A DNA stretch of 64,000 bases from Pseudomonas cremoricolorata (GCF_000759535.1 NZ_CP009455.1:3348001-3412000); one strand, 5' to 3'. Shown: positions 31,644-41,265, counted from the stretch's first letter. Numbers and translations: made by a program. The notes: generated from the sequence alone by a model not told the origin.

Positions 31644-31949
31644 CTATCGCTCAAGACGGAAGTCTGATGTGATTTCGGTTTCTTGGGAAAAGCCCTGATT
31701 CATCTGGTATCTAAGGCCAAGGAAGGCATCTCTTTGATTCGATGCTGTGGCGAAAAAATGAAGAATCATTTCGACGCCAACCAGATAATTTACAGGCTTG
31801 GTGAGTGCGACCTTCCTCAAGCGATTAACTGGTTGCGGCGGTGATTGGGCTACATCCGCCCGGGCTGCATAGCGCGATGCATTCTGGTTTGAGCATCTGG
31901 CAAACGATGCCAACTTGTTGGGATGTACCGAGTAGGCCCAGGCGCTCAT
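31644..31949 (-). pseudogene. Orphan effector C-terminal fragment
   Basis: A 101-codon frame whose last ~60 residues (LTKPVNYLVGVEMILHFFAT to EITSDFRLER) align with the end of the large effectors ([21 protein letters not shown]). The first ~40 residues have no counterpart I can place. It starts with ATG overlapping the preceding family copy (31946) by 4 nt and is followed after 2 nt by the next one. I call it a remnant since it lacks the N-terminal and membrane parts of the effector. It might still be translated. Confidence 0.6.
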
Positions 31950-32839
31950 TTCATTCTGCCGCCTTTTTTTGGGGTAGACAGTTCTTCAAGCGCTTCTGGC
32001 GGCGGCGGCGCGGCTTTGACATTGAACAGCTTGCAGACCCCGTACCAGCAGATGGCGACGGTGAGGTTGTAGGGAAACAGCACCGCCCAGAACGGCAGTT
32101 GCCAGTTCTTTTTGCCCTGCATTTCGCCAGGCTCGCCGGTGCGCCAGGGCGCGTAATGGCGCCAGGCTTCGGCCGGGGTCAGGCAGATGGCGTGAAGGGG
32201 TTTATGCCACCAATTGGCGGGACCGGGCGGGGGAAGGTTGTCCGGGCCGTGGTCCATGAACTGACGCAGGTATTCCCAGACCTCGGCGACGTATTGCACA
32301 TCGGATTCGGTGGGTTCGTTGCTGTCGATCCAGAGGCAGTCTTTCTGATGGAGGGTGCCGTCTTCGCGATAGGGGGCGAAGGCGAGCGAATACATGGTAC
32401 TGAAGGATGAGCCGCCGAACTCGGTGCGTTGCATAAGGCCGCCGGCGGTTTTGTCCCAGTCGAAGATAAATAGTTTGCGGAAGCGCTTGTAGTAGATTTT
32501 TCGAGTGGAGCGGTTGAAGCAGACGGTGGAGAGGCCTTTGATGTACCGGATTCTATATAAAATAAACGGTAAAAAGATACTGGGGCCTAATATCATCAAA
32601 GACATGAAAACAGCATCAAATCGAGGCTCGCTCCAGTTTCTCAGTGAAAAGACAAATGGGTATGTTGTGATCAGAGTTGCAATCAGCATGGCGCAGTAAA
32701 TCTTTCCCATGAAAACAGAGTCGATCACCCAAGGATTACGAAGAAATAAAGCATGTTTCGACATGTGTGAAACCTGTCCTTTTATGACCGGTTTCGTGTT
32801 GCACCGTTGATTTGAGTTAAATATCCAGAGGGTGGTCAT
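31946..32839 (-). CDS. Putative immunity membrane protein for the effector at 32842-35832
   Basis: A 297-aa member of the repeated family, starting with ATG 2 nt after the stop of effector copy 2. Residues 1-100 (MTTLWIFNSNQRCNTKPVIK onward) are specific to it and hold two predicted transmembrane segments. The C-terminal region is nearly identical to the other copies. Immunity is inferred from coupling, membrane location matching a membrane-active effector, and co-variation with the effector tail. Confidence 0.75.
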   Translation of the reverse strand: MTTLWIFNSNQRCNTKPVIKGQVSHMSKHALFLRNPWVIDSVFMGKIYCAMLIATLITTYPFVFSLRNWSEPRFDAVFMSLMILGPSIFLPFILYRIRYIKGLSTVCFNRSTRKIYYKRFRKLFIFDWDKTAGGLMQRTEFGGSSFSTMYSLAFAPYREDGTLHQKDCLWIDSNEPTESDVQYVAEVWEYLRQFMDHGPDNLPPPGPANWWHKPLHAICLTPAEAWRHYAPWRTGEPGEMQGKKNWQLPFWAVLFPYNLTVAICWYGVCKLFNVKAAPPPPEALEELSTPKKGGRMK

Positions 32840-32841
32840 GG

Positions 32842-35832
32842 TTATCGCTCGAGACGGAGAGTTGTAGTGATTTCAATGTCTTCAATCATCCCTTCATTGA
32901 TTGCATAATTGATGCGCAATGAGACGTGCTGGAAGTTGGATGTAATGCTTTCAAAGTGAAGTATCAGGCCGGCATTCACGCTGTACGCTTTAGGGTGTAC
33001 GGACGAAATATCTAGTTCGTAGCGGTCATGTGCTCTAGCCTTTATTACTGACCACTGACTTATCCCGACAGTGAATCCCGGTAGCAGTACAGCAAGTTCG
33101 ACCTTTGAGTTGGACTTTGCGGTCCCGGTGGTGGTTATGATTTCGAGAACTCTGTACTGCCAATCAGTGTCTTCATGCCATTGAGTGTCGATACCGGACA
33201 CTCCAAGACTTAGAGCTTCCTGTGCTGTAATTAGTCTTGGTCTATATGTCTCGGACTGCCATGCTGTGACTTCAGTTTGCAACGACAAAAACCTAGGTAG
33301 CCTCTGATTGTTATCCAGAACGATACCGGCGCGAATTTCACCATCATTTTGGCCGCTGCCAAATATACTGCGCGCAGCCCAGAATTCTAATGGGCTATGA
33401 AGGCGTTCACTTGCTTTCGCGTGAAAATACATGCCTCCGATAATCACCGCTGCGCCTACCAGGACTAAGGCACCTGCAGCCAATCCGGCAAAAGGGATGA
33501 AAGCTGTAGGTCCTGCTATCGCCAACGCCGCTTCCAGAGTGATGATTGAGCCTGCAGCAGTGGTGAATGCACCGGCGATAGTATAAGAACCCGCGGTATG
33601 GTCTCCATTATCAAGCTGGCGTGATCCTTTAAAGATGTCTGAAACCAGGCCAAATGCAGTTGCCGGATATCCTGTAATCCGCGCAAAAAGGTTGCTTCCC
33701 AAGAACTTAACAATTCCATTACCAAACGCCATGCCCGGTGCTGTCGCTCTAAACTTCAGTGCCACCAGTTTGTGCGCAGCACGCGCACTCACTAGCGCTG
33801 CCGCTGTCGCGCCGATTACGCCGAAGATCGATGCAGCAAACCCCGTGCCTGTCTCCAACGAACGATCGTTCTGCAAGTTTTTGTATGCAACGTTCAAAGA
33901 GATTAAGTTGAACCACAACATTCCTGCATTCAGCGCGCTGCCCGCGCCTGAGGTCAGCAGTGCAATGAACTTGGGCTTCACCCGTGTCGTCGTGGTAGTT
34001 TCCACGGCGACCTCCCTGCTTCCCGTTACCCGCACCTGTTTCAGCTCTTCAACCTCGGTCATGCCCTTTTTCAGGAATTCCTCCACTTCCTGACTGAAGG
34101 CATCCGCTTTGATTGCCTGATCGGTGATGCGATAGCGCGCAGCCAGCAACCCCATGATTTTTTCGGAGTTGGCTTCGGCAGCAGCGGCCAGCACGCGATT
34201 TTTCAATCCCTGGCTTTTGTCCCAGCGCGTCTTGCCCTTGAGGCGCTTGGACATCACGGTATTGACTGCTTGTGCGGTGAGATCGGTGACTCCGGCATGG
34301 GCAGGGAAACGTCCGGCCAGGCCTGCGAGCAGGCTGTCGGTCGCGCCCAGCAGGCTTCCCACTGCATCGGCCTTGTCCTTGAATGGGTTAAACGGCGCGA
34401 CGGCGGTGTACAGCGGGCTGTCGTGTTGGTCGAGCCATTGCTCGAGCCGCTTGAAGCGGCTGTCCTGCTCTTCGGTGCCGATGGCGGGTTGGCTCATTGG
34501 CAGGATCATCAGCGACAAGGTGATTTCCAGGCCCAGGGCCGAGCGCTGGTTGTCGCGGTCGTAGCTGGCCAGCGCGGCTGCCAGGCTGTATGGGTTGTCG
34601 ATGTAGCGGGGCTCGGCGGTAGCCAGCCACAGGTCGTGGTCACGACTGGCTTCCAGGGCCCGTGTGCGCAGGGCCGCTAACTGCGCTTCCAGTGCGTCGC
34701 GCTCATCGAGATACGCCAGGTACTTGGCCGTGTCGATGCGCAGCCCGAGGCGTGCGCCATCGGGTGAATAGTCTTCATCGGTGAGGGCGCGGTAGCGCGC
34801 TGCGGCGAGCGAATGCATCGGGTTGTCGTGGGTCGGCTTGAGCCTGAAGCCTGCCAGTTGTGGGGGTGGCGACTCGGCTGGGTAGAGGCTCTCCAAGGTT
34901 TTGTTGAGCAGCAGGGCGATCAGGTTTCGATGGTGAAAATCCTGGCTCTTTTGGCTGATGCGCTCCACATCCTGCCGATAGCACATCGGCACCTGGTCGT
35001 TCTCGGCACTGCGCGCAGGCGCGGTGTGTTCCAACTGCTCGCTGGGCATCAGGTCGCGCAGTTGATGCTGGAAGGCTGATGCTGACAGGCTCAGGTCCAT
35101 TGCCAGGCCTTCGGCATCGGCCAGCACCACCACGGCCGGGACTTTAGGGCGGGTCGACGGGTAGGCCTTGGCCATGCCCATAAGGTTGCCGATGTGCAAC
35201 GTATCGGCTGGCGCATGGCTGCTCCAGCTCAATGGCATACGTTGATCGGCGGGTTTGAAGTCTTCCACCCAGCGCTGCAGGGCGCTGACCGGCAGGACGT
35301 GAGGCTGGCGGGAGTGATCCGGGGTGCCGTCGATCAGCTCGGCGATGTTCAACTGGCGCAGGTGCCGTTTGCGCAGCGTCAGCGATGTGGTAATGCGCGC
35401 GGTGACGGCGTTGGTCCACAGGTGTGGGCTGTAGCCGATCCACACCTCGCTGGCGATGTCCTTATCTGTTTCGGCCCACACCCAGCCCATGGCAAGGCCG
35501 GGCAGATAGCTGCTGCGCTGGTCGTAGTTTTCCAGGCCGCGGTAGCGCAACTCCCTGTAGTTGCCTTCACCGTCGTACTCGTGGACGATCAGCTTGCTAC
35601 CCTCTGTGCCCGTCATGAACACGTAGATGTAGCCAGGACGAAGGGCACGCAGGGTGTAGGCGGAATGCTTCAGGGATGGAAACTGTTGTTCGAGCGCAAA
35701 ACCGGCCTCGGCGTAGCGCACTGCGGGGGCATCGCTGTTGCGTGGAACGATGGCGTAGCGCACCGGAAGAATCGGTACGCGCACGCTGCAGGCGCGTTTT
35801 GAGGTTGCGCTGCTTACGTTAGCGTCAGTCAT
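32842..35832 (-). CDS. T6SS effector, VasX / BTH_I2691-like, copy 2
   Basis: A 996-aa effector of exactly the same length as copy 1. Residues 1 to ~710 are nearly identical to copy 1, also at the DNA level (33711-35800 against 23822-25911). From [19 protein letters not shown] on, the membrane segments and the last 140 residues differ while keeping the same layout ([30 protein letters not shown]). It follows hcp instead of a chaperone, so it may depend on the chaperone at 25936, on Hcp, or on both. The ATG at 35832 has GGGATG upstream; no chaperone remnant is visible in the 208 nt before it. Confidence 0.85.
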   Translation of the reverse strand: MTDANVSSATSKRACSVRVPILPVRYAIVPRNSDAPAVRYAEAGFALEQQFPSLKHSAYTLRALRPGYIYVFMTGTEGSKLIVHEYDGEGNYRELRYRGLENYDQRSSYLPGLAMGWVWAETDKDIASEVWIGYSPHLWTNAVTARITTSLTLRKRHLRQLNIAELIDGTPDHSRQPHVLPVSALQRWVEDFKPADQRMPLSWSSHAPADTLHIGNLMGMAKAYPSTRPKVPAVVVLADAEGLAMDLSLSASAFQHQLRDLMPSEQLEHTAPARSAENDQVPMCYRQDVERISQKSQDFHHRNLIALLLNKTLESLYPAESPPPQLAGFRLKPTHDNPMHSLAAARYRALTDEDYSPDGARLGLRIDTAKYLAYLDERDALEAQLAALRTRALEASRDHDLWLATAEPRYIDNPYSLAAALASYDRDNQRSALGLEITLSLMILPMSQPAIGTEEQDSRFKRLEQWLDQHDSPLYTAVAPFNPFKDKADAVGSLLGATDSLLAGLAGRFPAHAGVTDLTAQAVNTVMSKRLKGKTRWDKSQGLKNRVLAAAAEANSEKIMGLLAARYRITDQAIKADAFSQEVEEFLKKGMTEVEELKQVRVTGSREVAVETTTTTRVKPKFIALLTSGAGSALNAGMLWFNLISLNVAYKNLQNDRSLETGTGFAASIFGVIGATAAALVSARAAHKLVALKFRATAPGMAFGNGIVKFLGSNLFARITGYPATAFGLVSDIFKGSRQLDNGDHTAGSYTIAGAFTTAAGSIITLEAALAIAGPTAFIPFAGLAAGALVLVGAAVIIGGMYFHAKASERLHSPLEFWAARSIFGSGQNDGEIRAGIVLDNNQRLPRFLSLQTEVTAWQSETYRPRLITAQEALSLGVSGIDTQWHEDTDWQYRVLEIITTTGTAKSNSKVELAVLLPGFTVGISQWSVIKARAHDRYELDISSVHPKAYSVNAGLILHFESITSNFQHVSLRINYAINEGMIEDIEITTTLRLER

Positions 35833-35980
35833 GGGCGCATCCCGACCGTGTTCCAACGCCAGCTGTGCTCGCGGGCAGGTTTGAGGTCAACGCAGACCGG
35901 ACTGGGCTTAGCCAGTCTGAGGTCGGAAGTTGCAAGGGAAGTTCAGAGTGGGCAGGCATGAGCGCTCCTCGTCGCCGGCT

Positions 35981-36028
35981 AACGTTCAGGACGGACCAGA
36001 CAGGCATGACCCATCCGGTCCGAACGTT
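35981..36028 (-). terminator. Possible hairpin between hcp and effector copy 2
   Basis: AACGTTC (35981-35987) and CGGACC (35992-35997) pair with GGTCCG-AACGTT (36017-36028), giving a bulged 12-13-bp stem. There is no clear U-tract. It could reduce read-through from hcp into the effector genes. Confidence 0.35.
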
Positions 36029-36040
36029 GCTAGATCAAAC

Positions 36041-36556
36041 TCACTCCTTCGGTTTGCGCCAGTCGTCCGCGCCTGCCGTGCTTGCGATGAGGTGCTCCCA
36101 CTCGATTCCCCGATAGGCCAACGAGACCCTGAGGAACTGCGTGAATGGTTTGTTTGCTTCGTCCTGGATATGCGGCATTTCCAGATCCATATCGACGATC
36201 ACTGCATCAGTGAGCTTGGTCGTGAAAAAATGCTCTTGAATGCCTTCGACCGAGGTCCGGTACCAACTGAGTTCCACTTCGGTGAGCACCTCGCCGGTCG
36301 AGAGGGCGCTGTAGAGCAGAGGTACCGCCTTGTTCAACGCACATGTGAAAATCAGCGGTCCGTGCACGCGCTGGCCTGATGGCTGACCGTTGTGAGGGTC
36401 AGTCGGGACGCTGATGCGGTGCTTGATTTGGTGCACCAGGATTTGGTCCTCGTGGCCTTCCTGATAGATATTGCCCACGGAGTCGGCGGTGAAAGCACCT
36501 TGGGTGATGTTGCCTTGGGTGGTGCCGGTGATCTTGATGTAAGCGGGTGTTGGCAT
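36041..36556 (-). CDS. hcp: T6SS tube protein Hcp (TssD)
   Basis: A 171-aa hexamer-forming protein that builds the secreted inner tube. The start MPTPAYIKITGTTQGNITQG and the motifs GPLIFTCALNKAVPLL and YRGIEWEH are typical of one Hcp subfamily. The ATG at 36556 follows GGAGAGACTGCC; the frame is open upstream but without similarity. It lies 132 nt after tssL, so it may have its own promoter besides the operon promoter, and it precedes the effector region. Confidence 0.95.
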   Translation of the reverse strand: MPTPAYIKITGTTQGNITQGAFTADSVGNIYQEGHEDQILVHQIKHRISVPTDPHNGQPSGQRVHGPLIFTCALNKAVPLLYSALSTGEVLTEVELSWYRTSVEGIQEHFFTTKLTDAVIVDMDLEMPHIQDEANKPFTQFLRVSLAYRGIEWEHLIASTAGADDWRKPKE

Positions 36557-36688
36557 GGCAGTCTCTCCTGCGTCCATGTGGATAAGCACGCGCACCGGGG
36601 GTGGCGTGGCCATCGGGAGCGATGGGCTTGTCAACGAGGCGATGGCCTCGCTAGTCGGTTGAAGTCAGTGGTGCCGGCGTCCGTCGAC

Positions 36689-37525
36689 TTACTGCAGCAA
36701 GATGCCGTTGAGCGAACCCAGCACCTCGGTGGTGATCTGGTTCAGACGGTGGCTGTAGAGGCCGTAGGCCAGTGCCATGACCAGTGCGCAGATAGCCAAC
36801 GGGCTCCACCAAGGCCATCGTCGATGCATGCGAAAGTTGCGTGGGGCAACGTTGGCATAGGGCGCACCGACCTCTTGCAGGGTAGGCCCGCGACGCTCGC
36901 GGATGATCCCGTGGAGTTGGTGAATCAGGCTGTTGAGGGTTTCTTCACCCTTCGGGGCGATGGCGTACTTGCCCTTCAGGCCCAGACACAAAGCGAAGTA
37001 GGTGAACTCCAGTACGTCCTGGAAGCGCTCAGGCTCTTGCATCAGTCGGCTGAGCACTGTGAAGACCTTCTCCCCGCCCCAAGTTTCGTCGTGAAAGATG
37101 CTCAGCAGAGGTCTCTGGCTCCAACAGCTGCTTCTGCCCCAGGGGCGCTCCATCACGGCCTCATCGATGTGCAGGCACTGAACGTACGAGTACGCCACCA
37201 GTTGAGCAGGGTCGTAGCCTTGCTGGCGCATCTCTTCGCGGATGTTGTTGATCTGCCCGATCACCTGCTGGTGTACGGCGCTGATGTTCGGCAGAGAGTC
37301 GAGGGTGCGCAGGCGCATCACCAGCCCTAGCAGGGGTAATGCGGCATCCAGCATCTTGTTGGCGTGAATGCCTCTCAGCTGGAACTGCGGATCGGCGGGG
37401 TAGCCTTCATCGACAGGTTCGCGGGGTGATTTCGGGTCTGAGCCGGTAAGGTCTGGCGTGCCCCATTGCATTTCCGTGGCTTGAGCTGTTTCCAAGGGTG
37501 TCTGCGCACCGTTGCAGGCTTCCAT
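36689..37525 (-). CDS. tssL: T6SS membrane complex protein TssL (DotU/IcmH family)
   Basis: A 278-aa protein with a cytoplasmic N-terminal DotU domain (NKMLDAALPLLGLVMRLR, YSYVQCLHIDEAVME, FTYFALCLGLKGKY) and one transmembrane helix near the C-terminus (WWSPLAICALVMALAYGLYS). No peptidoglycan-binding OmpA domain follows. The ATG at 37525 follows AGGAGTGAATGAA and lies 2 nt after the tssK stop. It forms the envelope anchor with TssJ and TssM. Confidence 0.93.
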   Translation of the reverse strand: MEACNGAQTPLETAQATEMQWGTPDLTGSDPKSPREPVDEGYPADPQFQLRGIHANKMLDAALPLLGLVMRLRTLDSLPNISAVHQQVIGQINNIREEMRQQGYDPAQLVAYSYVQCLHIDEAVMERPWGRSSCWSQRPLLSIFHDETWGGEKVFTVLSRLMQEPERFQDVLEFTYFALCLGLKGKYAIAPKGEETLNSLIHQLHGIIRERRGPTLQEVGAPYANVAPRNFRMHRRWPWWSPLAICALVMALAYGLYSHRLNQITTEVLGSLNGILLQ

Positions 37526-37526
37526 T

Positions 37527-38864
37527 TCATTCACTCCTAATGGCCCAGAACTGCAGCTCAAGCCCGGGGAAGTCCCCAGCGATGTGGATACCGAAGCCAT
37601 TGGCCGACTTCATGCATGCCCACGACGGATCACGCCGGTTCAGTTCGAAATAGCTGAAGCCCGCGTGGAAAGGCAGGTCGCGGGGGGCGACCGGCAAGGG
37701 CACCAGAGCGATGCCCGGCAGTTGCAGTGGCACCAGTTCGTTCAGCGATTCCAGGGAGGTGATCTTGGCTTTCTGCACGAACATCTGGCGCAAGGTGTGC
37801 GCAGGCAAGTGCGCGCGTACGGCGAGGATGAACTCCGCTTCGTCGATCAGACGCCGGTCTTCCAGCGTGCTGGTCAGCACCCCATACTCCAGCGCCTGCA
37901 GGGGCAGCGATACGGCACGTGGTTGCAGGACCGTGCTCAGCGCTCTGCGCAGGGTGTCCTGAAGGGGTTTGAATGACTCGTACAGCGCCGTGTGCAGATA
38001 GGCGGGGTATTGCTGCGGCAATCGGGTTTCATCGGTGAATGTCACAAGCTCACCGCAGGCCTGGCTCATGCACAGGTAAAGCTGTTCTGGATGGATCTGG
38101 GCTTGCCTGGACAGATGCAGGAAACAAGGCCACCAGCGATTCATGGCTTGCAACAGGTTGAAGTCGCGGATATCGGCGATGCCTGACTGACCGCCAGCCC
38201 CGATGCGTGCGGCGAGGTTGCGCGCCCGCTCGCGCAGGGTGTTGGTGATTTCCTCGAGAAAACGCTGCAAGGCCGGCACTGCCCGCACCGACACGCTGGC
38301 AGGATAAAACGCTTCGTCCAATCGCAGGCTGCCGTCGGGACGACGTTCAAGGATGCGTGTCAGGACCAGATGGGTGTAGGCACTACTGTTCTGGGCGGAG
38401 CGTTTGAGTTGCAGGTTGGGCACGGCCAGGTCGATCTTTACCAGGTCACCGTCGGCACTGTGGGTGTCTTTGATCTCTTGTGTCTCGGCGCGGTAACGGA
38501 GATTGGCCGCATCGTCGGGCCAGCTCACCTCACGGCCGCCCTCGGTGCGCAATGGCAGGCACAAGTACACCGCGCTGTCCTTTGAATCGTCGTCGTGAAT
38601 TTCCAGCGGCGGTGGAGGGGGCAGGTCAGCGGGAATGTCGAACACCGTACCATCGGGCATGATGCCTCGCGCGCGAGTGATGGCAATCTTGCCGAGGCTC
38701 AGGTATTCGTCGTTCAACTGCAGTTCGCTGAAGCCATAGAAGGCGGCATTGAGGCTGGCGAGGCGTTGATGAAGTGCGGCCTCGCCAGACCTGAAGGCAT
38801 GCTGGAAATGCTGCGGTTTGACGAACAGGCCTTCAGGCCAGAGAACAGGGTTACGAGAGCTCAT
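37527..38864 (-). CDS. tssK: T6SS baseplate protein TssK
   Basis: A 445-aa protein that links the baseplate to the membrane complex. The N-terminus NPVLWPEGLFVKPQHFQHA is the family signature and the C-terminal part (PRDLPFHAGFSYFELNRRDP) is also typical. It lies between tssJ and tssL, the usual order. Confidence 0.94.
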   Translation of the reverse strand: MSSRNPVLWPEGLFVKPQHFQHAFRSGEAALHQRLASLNAAFYGFSELQLNDEYLSLGKIAITRARGIMPDGTVFDIPADLPPPPPLEIHDDDSKDSAVYLCLPLRTEGGREVSWPDDAANLRYRAETQEIKDTHSADGDLVKIDLAVPNLQLKRSAQNSSAYTHLVLTRILERRPDGSLRLDEAFYPASVSVRAVPALQRFLEEITNTLRERARNLAARIGAGGQSGIADIRDFNLLQAMNRWWPCFLHLSRQAQIHPEQLYLCMSQACGELVTFTDETRLPQQYPAYLHTALYESFKPLQDTLRRALSTVLQPRAVSLPLQALEYGVLTSTLEDRRLIDEAEFILAVRAHLPAHTLRQMFVQKAKITSLESLNELVPLQLPGIALVPLPVAPRDLPFHAGFSYFELNRRDPSWACMKSANGFGIHIAGDFPGLELQFWAIRSE

Positions 38865-38906
38865 GAGCGTTCCATGTCAGGGTAAGTAACGAGAGCAGCG
38901 GCACCA

Positions 38907-39695
38907 TCAGTCTTCTTCCTTGAGCACGACCTGGGTGTCGTTGAGCAGCACCGAAAGCACGATCTGCCGACCGCGCGGCGGGATACGCAGCACCTGCTGC
39001 CAGGTGGCGTCGTCTTGGTTGCGGTAGTCGGCGATCACTGCGACGTAGCGTGTCTCGGCGTCGATCGCGACGAATGGGATGAACTTGAACTGGCCGGGGT
39101 GCAGCAGGTAGTCGTCATCGCGCACGTAGGTGCTGCGCAGCGTTCTGGCAGGGTCCTGGTCCAGTAGTTGATACAGGCTGTTGCGCAGCAGAGAGTCGTC
39201 GCGCAGTTGCAGGATCTTGATGGCGATCGGCGTGGCGACAGGCTCTGTGGCCACCTGGGGCGTATTCGGCAGGGTCAGCAGCACCTCGGGGTCGCCGTAG
39301 CTGCCAGGCGTGCTTTCTTGCAGGGGTGAATGTGCCGGAGCATCCTCCTCAGGCGAGGACACGGGGGACATTGCAGGGAATTGTTCTTGAAGGTACTCGA
39401 GCAGTTCCCCGACTTTCTCCGTCAGTGCGTAAGGGTCGCCAGCGCTGAGGCTGACGGCATAGGGGCTGGGCTCCAGGGCGTCGTTCGGTTCGGCCCACGG
39501 CGCTGCGCTGTTCGGGTTGCCATTGACGGTAGGGCTGGCATTGATGCTGAAGGCGATTTGCGTGGGATGGTCCGCGGGCGGGCCTATGGGCAAGGATGGG
39601 TTCATCACCACCTGGCCTATTTTGCTCAGCGCCGTGCAGGCCGAGAGCATCAGCGTCAGTGCAAACAGTGTGAGGATGCGGGCCTGCCGATTCAT
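38907..39695 (-). CDS. tssJ: T6SS outer-membrane lipoprotein TssJ
   Basis: A 262-aa lipoprotein with signal MNRQARILTLFALTLMLSAC and lipobox LSAC. The TssJ features are QIAFSINASPTVN, the segment IAIKILQLRDDS and the C-terminal VAVIADYRNQDDATWQQVLRIP. It is longer than many TssJ proteins because of an acidic, Pro/Ser-rich linker at roughly residues 95-150. Its start overlaps the end of the FHA gene by 4 nt. Confidence 0.9.
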   Translation of the reverse strand: MNRQARILTLFALTLMLSACTALSKIGQVVMNPSLPIGPPADHPTQIAFSINASPTVNGNPNSAAPWAEPNDALEPSPYAVSLSAGDPYALTEKVGELLEYLQEQFPAMSPVSSPEEDAPAHSPLQESTPGSYGDPEVLLTLPNTPQVATEPVATPIAIKILQLRDDSLLRNSLYQLLDQDPARTLRSTYVRDDDYLLHPGQFKFIPFVAIDAETRYVAVIADYRNQDDATWQQVLRIPPRGRQIVLSVLLNDTQVVLKEED

Positions 39696-40252
39696 GGACG
39701 CTCTCCGTCCAGCAGACGCTCAAGGGCATCCTTTGACCAACCCTCTTCATCCTTGAGACCAGGCATGGCAGCGAGCGGGTCGCTGTCGGCGCAGGGTTGT
39801 AAGAGTGCACAGAGGTCGCTGACCAGGCAGGCATGGTTCTGCTCAGGCTGGACATGTTCAGGCCATTCGCCGATCAGCGTGTCAATGCCTCGCAGGTTGG
39901 GGTCGAACGCGTCGTCCAAGGCCTGCGCTTCGTTCGGCGAGTGTTGCACCCGGATTCGGTAGGCGCCGATGTGCAGTTGGTCACCCTCCGCCAGACGTCG
40001 GGCCGACCAGCCATCCAGGGCGAGGGCGCTGTCGTTCAGGTAAGTGCGCTGGCAGCAGTCGATCACGCAGAAGCCGCCCTCGATCCAGCGAATTTCACAG
40101 TGCGCAGGTGCAATGCTGTGTTCGCGATCGTCCATCAGCCAGTCGGCGCACGCGCTGCCGATGGTGCCGCCGGTTCGGTCGAAAGAGTGGCGGGCGATGA
40201 CCGTGGGCAGCAATTGATCGAGGTTGACGATGCTCAGGATCAACTGGCTCAT
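39692..40252 (-). CDS. FHA-domain T6SS accessory protein
   Basis: A 186-aa protein with an N-terminal forkhead-associated domain (about 1-105; SIAPAHCEIRWIEGGFCVID and YLNDSALALDG), which binds phosphothreonine, and an Asp/Glu/Pro-rich tail without other domains. It is shorter than the usual Fha/TagH proteins. No PpkA kinase or PppA phosphatase is in the window, so the phosphorylation partner is unclear. Overlaps with both neighbours (ATGA) show operon membership. Confidence 0.82.
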   Translation of the reverse strand: MSQLILSIVNLDQLLPTVIARHSFDRTGGTIGSACADWLMDDREHSIAPAHCEIRWIEGGFCVIDCCQRTYLNDSALALDGWSARRLAEGDQLHIGAYRIRVQHSPNEAQALDDAFDPNLRGIDTLIGEWPEHVQPEQNHACLVSDLCALLQPCADSDPLAAMPGLKDEEGWSKDALERLLDGERP

Positions 40253-41265
40253 GAGCGCCCCCTGAAACGCACCACGGGGCGGATCGCGCCGTGCCTGTCG
40301 TCGACAAAGCTGGTCCAGCCCAGGTAGGCGCCCTGGTTGCGGTGCAGGCAGAACGGCGAAAGGGCGTTGTGCTTGAGGTGCAACTCCAGGTCGTAGGCCA
40401 GCCCATCGCGTAGCAGAAAGTCGATCAGCGCCCGCAGGCGACCGAAATTGCTACCGCTGGGCAACAGATCCAGCAGTTGCGTCTGGTCGAGTCCGCTGAT
40501 GACGATGACGAATTTGCTGCTGCGAGTGCGTGTGCGGCTGCCGATCGAGAAGGTGCGGCCAAGAGCACCGTTGTCACGCCCCAGGCTAACCCGCTGTCCA
40601 ATGGCGATGGGCACCGCTCGGGTTTCGAATTCGCGAATCCGCACCTGCTGCAAGTCGAAGCAATGGGCAATGATGCCGGCCACCGTGCCGGGTGCTCGGC
40701 TGCGGCTGGCGATCACACCGGCAAAGCTGAGCAGTCGACTCCAGGGCAGTTCGGTGGCACCGCGCAGCTGTTGGTCGTTGAGTCCGAGCAGGGCAAAGAT
40801 GTACTGGGAAAACCTGTCGCGGGCTCCAGACTGGAAGCGGATGTAGTAGCGGTATTTACGCCAGATGCGGTGCAACAGGCTGAGCAGATAGTGGTTGAAG
40901 AAATCGAAGAAGGCCGGCCGCACGCCCAGGCCTTGGGCATGTTCATAGGCCACCTGCTCCAGATAGTAGGTGGGTAAGGGCGAGTCGCTGCCGTGCAGGC
41001 CCATGAAGGTGGTGCATACGCGATAGCGCTGGTGCTCACCGGGCATCCGTGCTGCCCTGTAGACATCGGTGACCGGGAAGCTCAGCCGTGGATCGCTGGC
41101 CAGGCGCACGCGCAGGCGTGTGGCGTGGTCTGGCCAACGCGGCTCGAGGTCGTCACCGTGCAGCCCATGCAGTCGTTCCAGCAACTGGAAGAAGTTGTAC
41201 TGGTGCGCATCGGCGAGCAGCTTGTCGGCTAGATCAGCGGTTGCTTGCCGGTCTGAAGGGGCCAT
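40249..41265 (-). CDS. tssG: T6SS baseplate protein TssG
   Basis: A 338-aa baseplate component. Family marks are NFFQLLERLHG, ALLGLNDQQLRGATELPWSRLLSFAG, and SRAPGTVAGIIAHCFDL. I chose the ATG at 41265, which overlaps the tssF end by 37 nt; upstream sequence in this frame is a shadow of tssF. It forms the wedge with TssE, TssF and TssK. Confidence 0.93.
   Translation of the reverse strand: MAPSDRQATADLADKLLADAHQYNFFQLLERLHGLHGDDLEPRWPDHATRLRVRLASDPRLSFPVTDVYRAARMPGEHQRYRVCTTFMGLHGSDSPLPTYYLEQVAYEHAQGLGVRPAFFDFFNHYLLSLLHRIWRKYRYYIRFQSGARDRFSQYIFALLGLNDQQLRGATELPWSRLLSFAGVIASRSRAPGTVAGIIAHCFDLQQVRIREFETRAVPIAIGQRVSLGRDNGALGRTFSIGSRTRTRSSKFVIVISGLDQTQLLDLLPSGSNFGRLRALIDFLLRDGLAYDLELHLKHNALSPFCLHRNQGAYLGWTSFVDDRHGAIRPVVRFRGRS

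Noticed and set aside
22953..35832. Rhs-type toxin
   Set aside because: No YD repeats, no DPxGxxG-type cleavage motif; the N-terminus and hydrophobic segments fit the VasX-like group instead.
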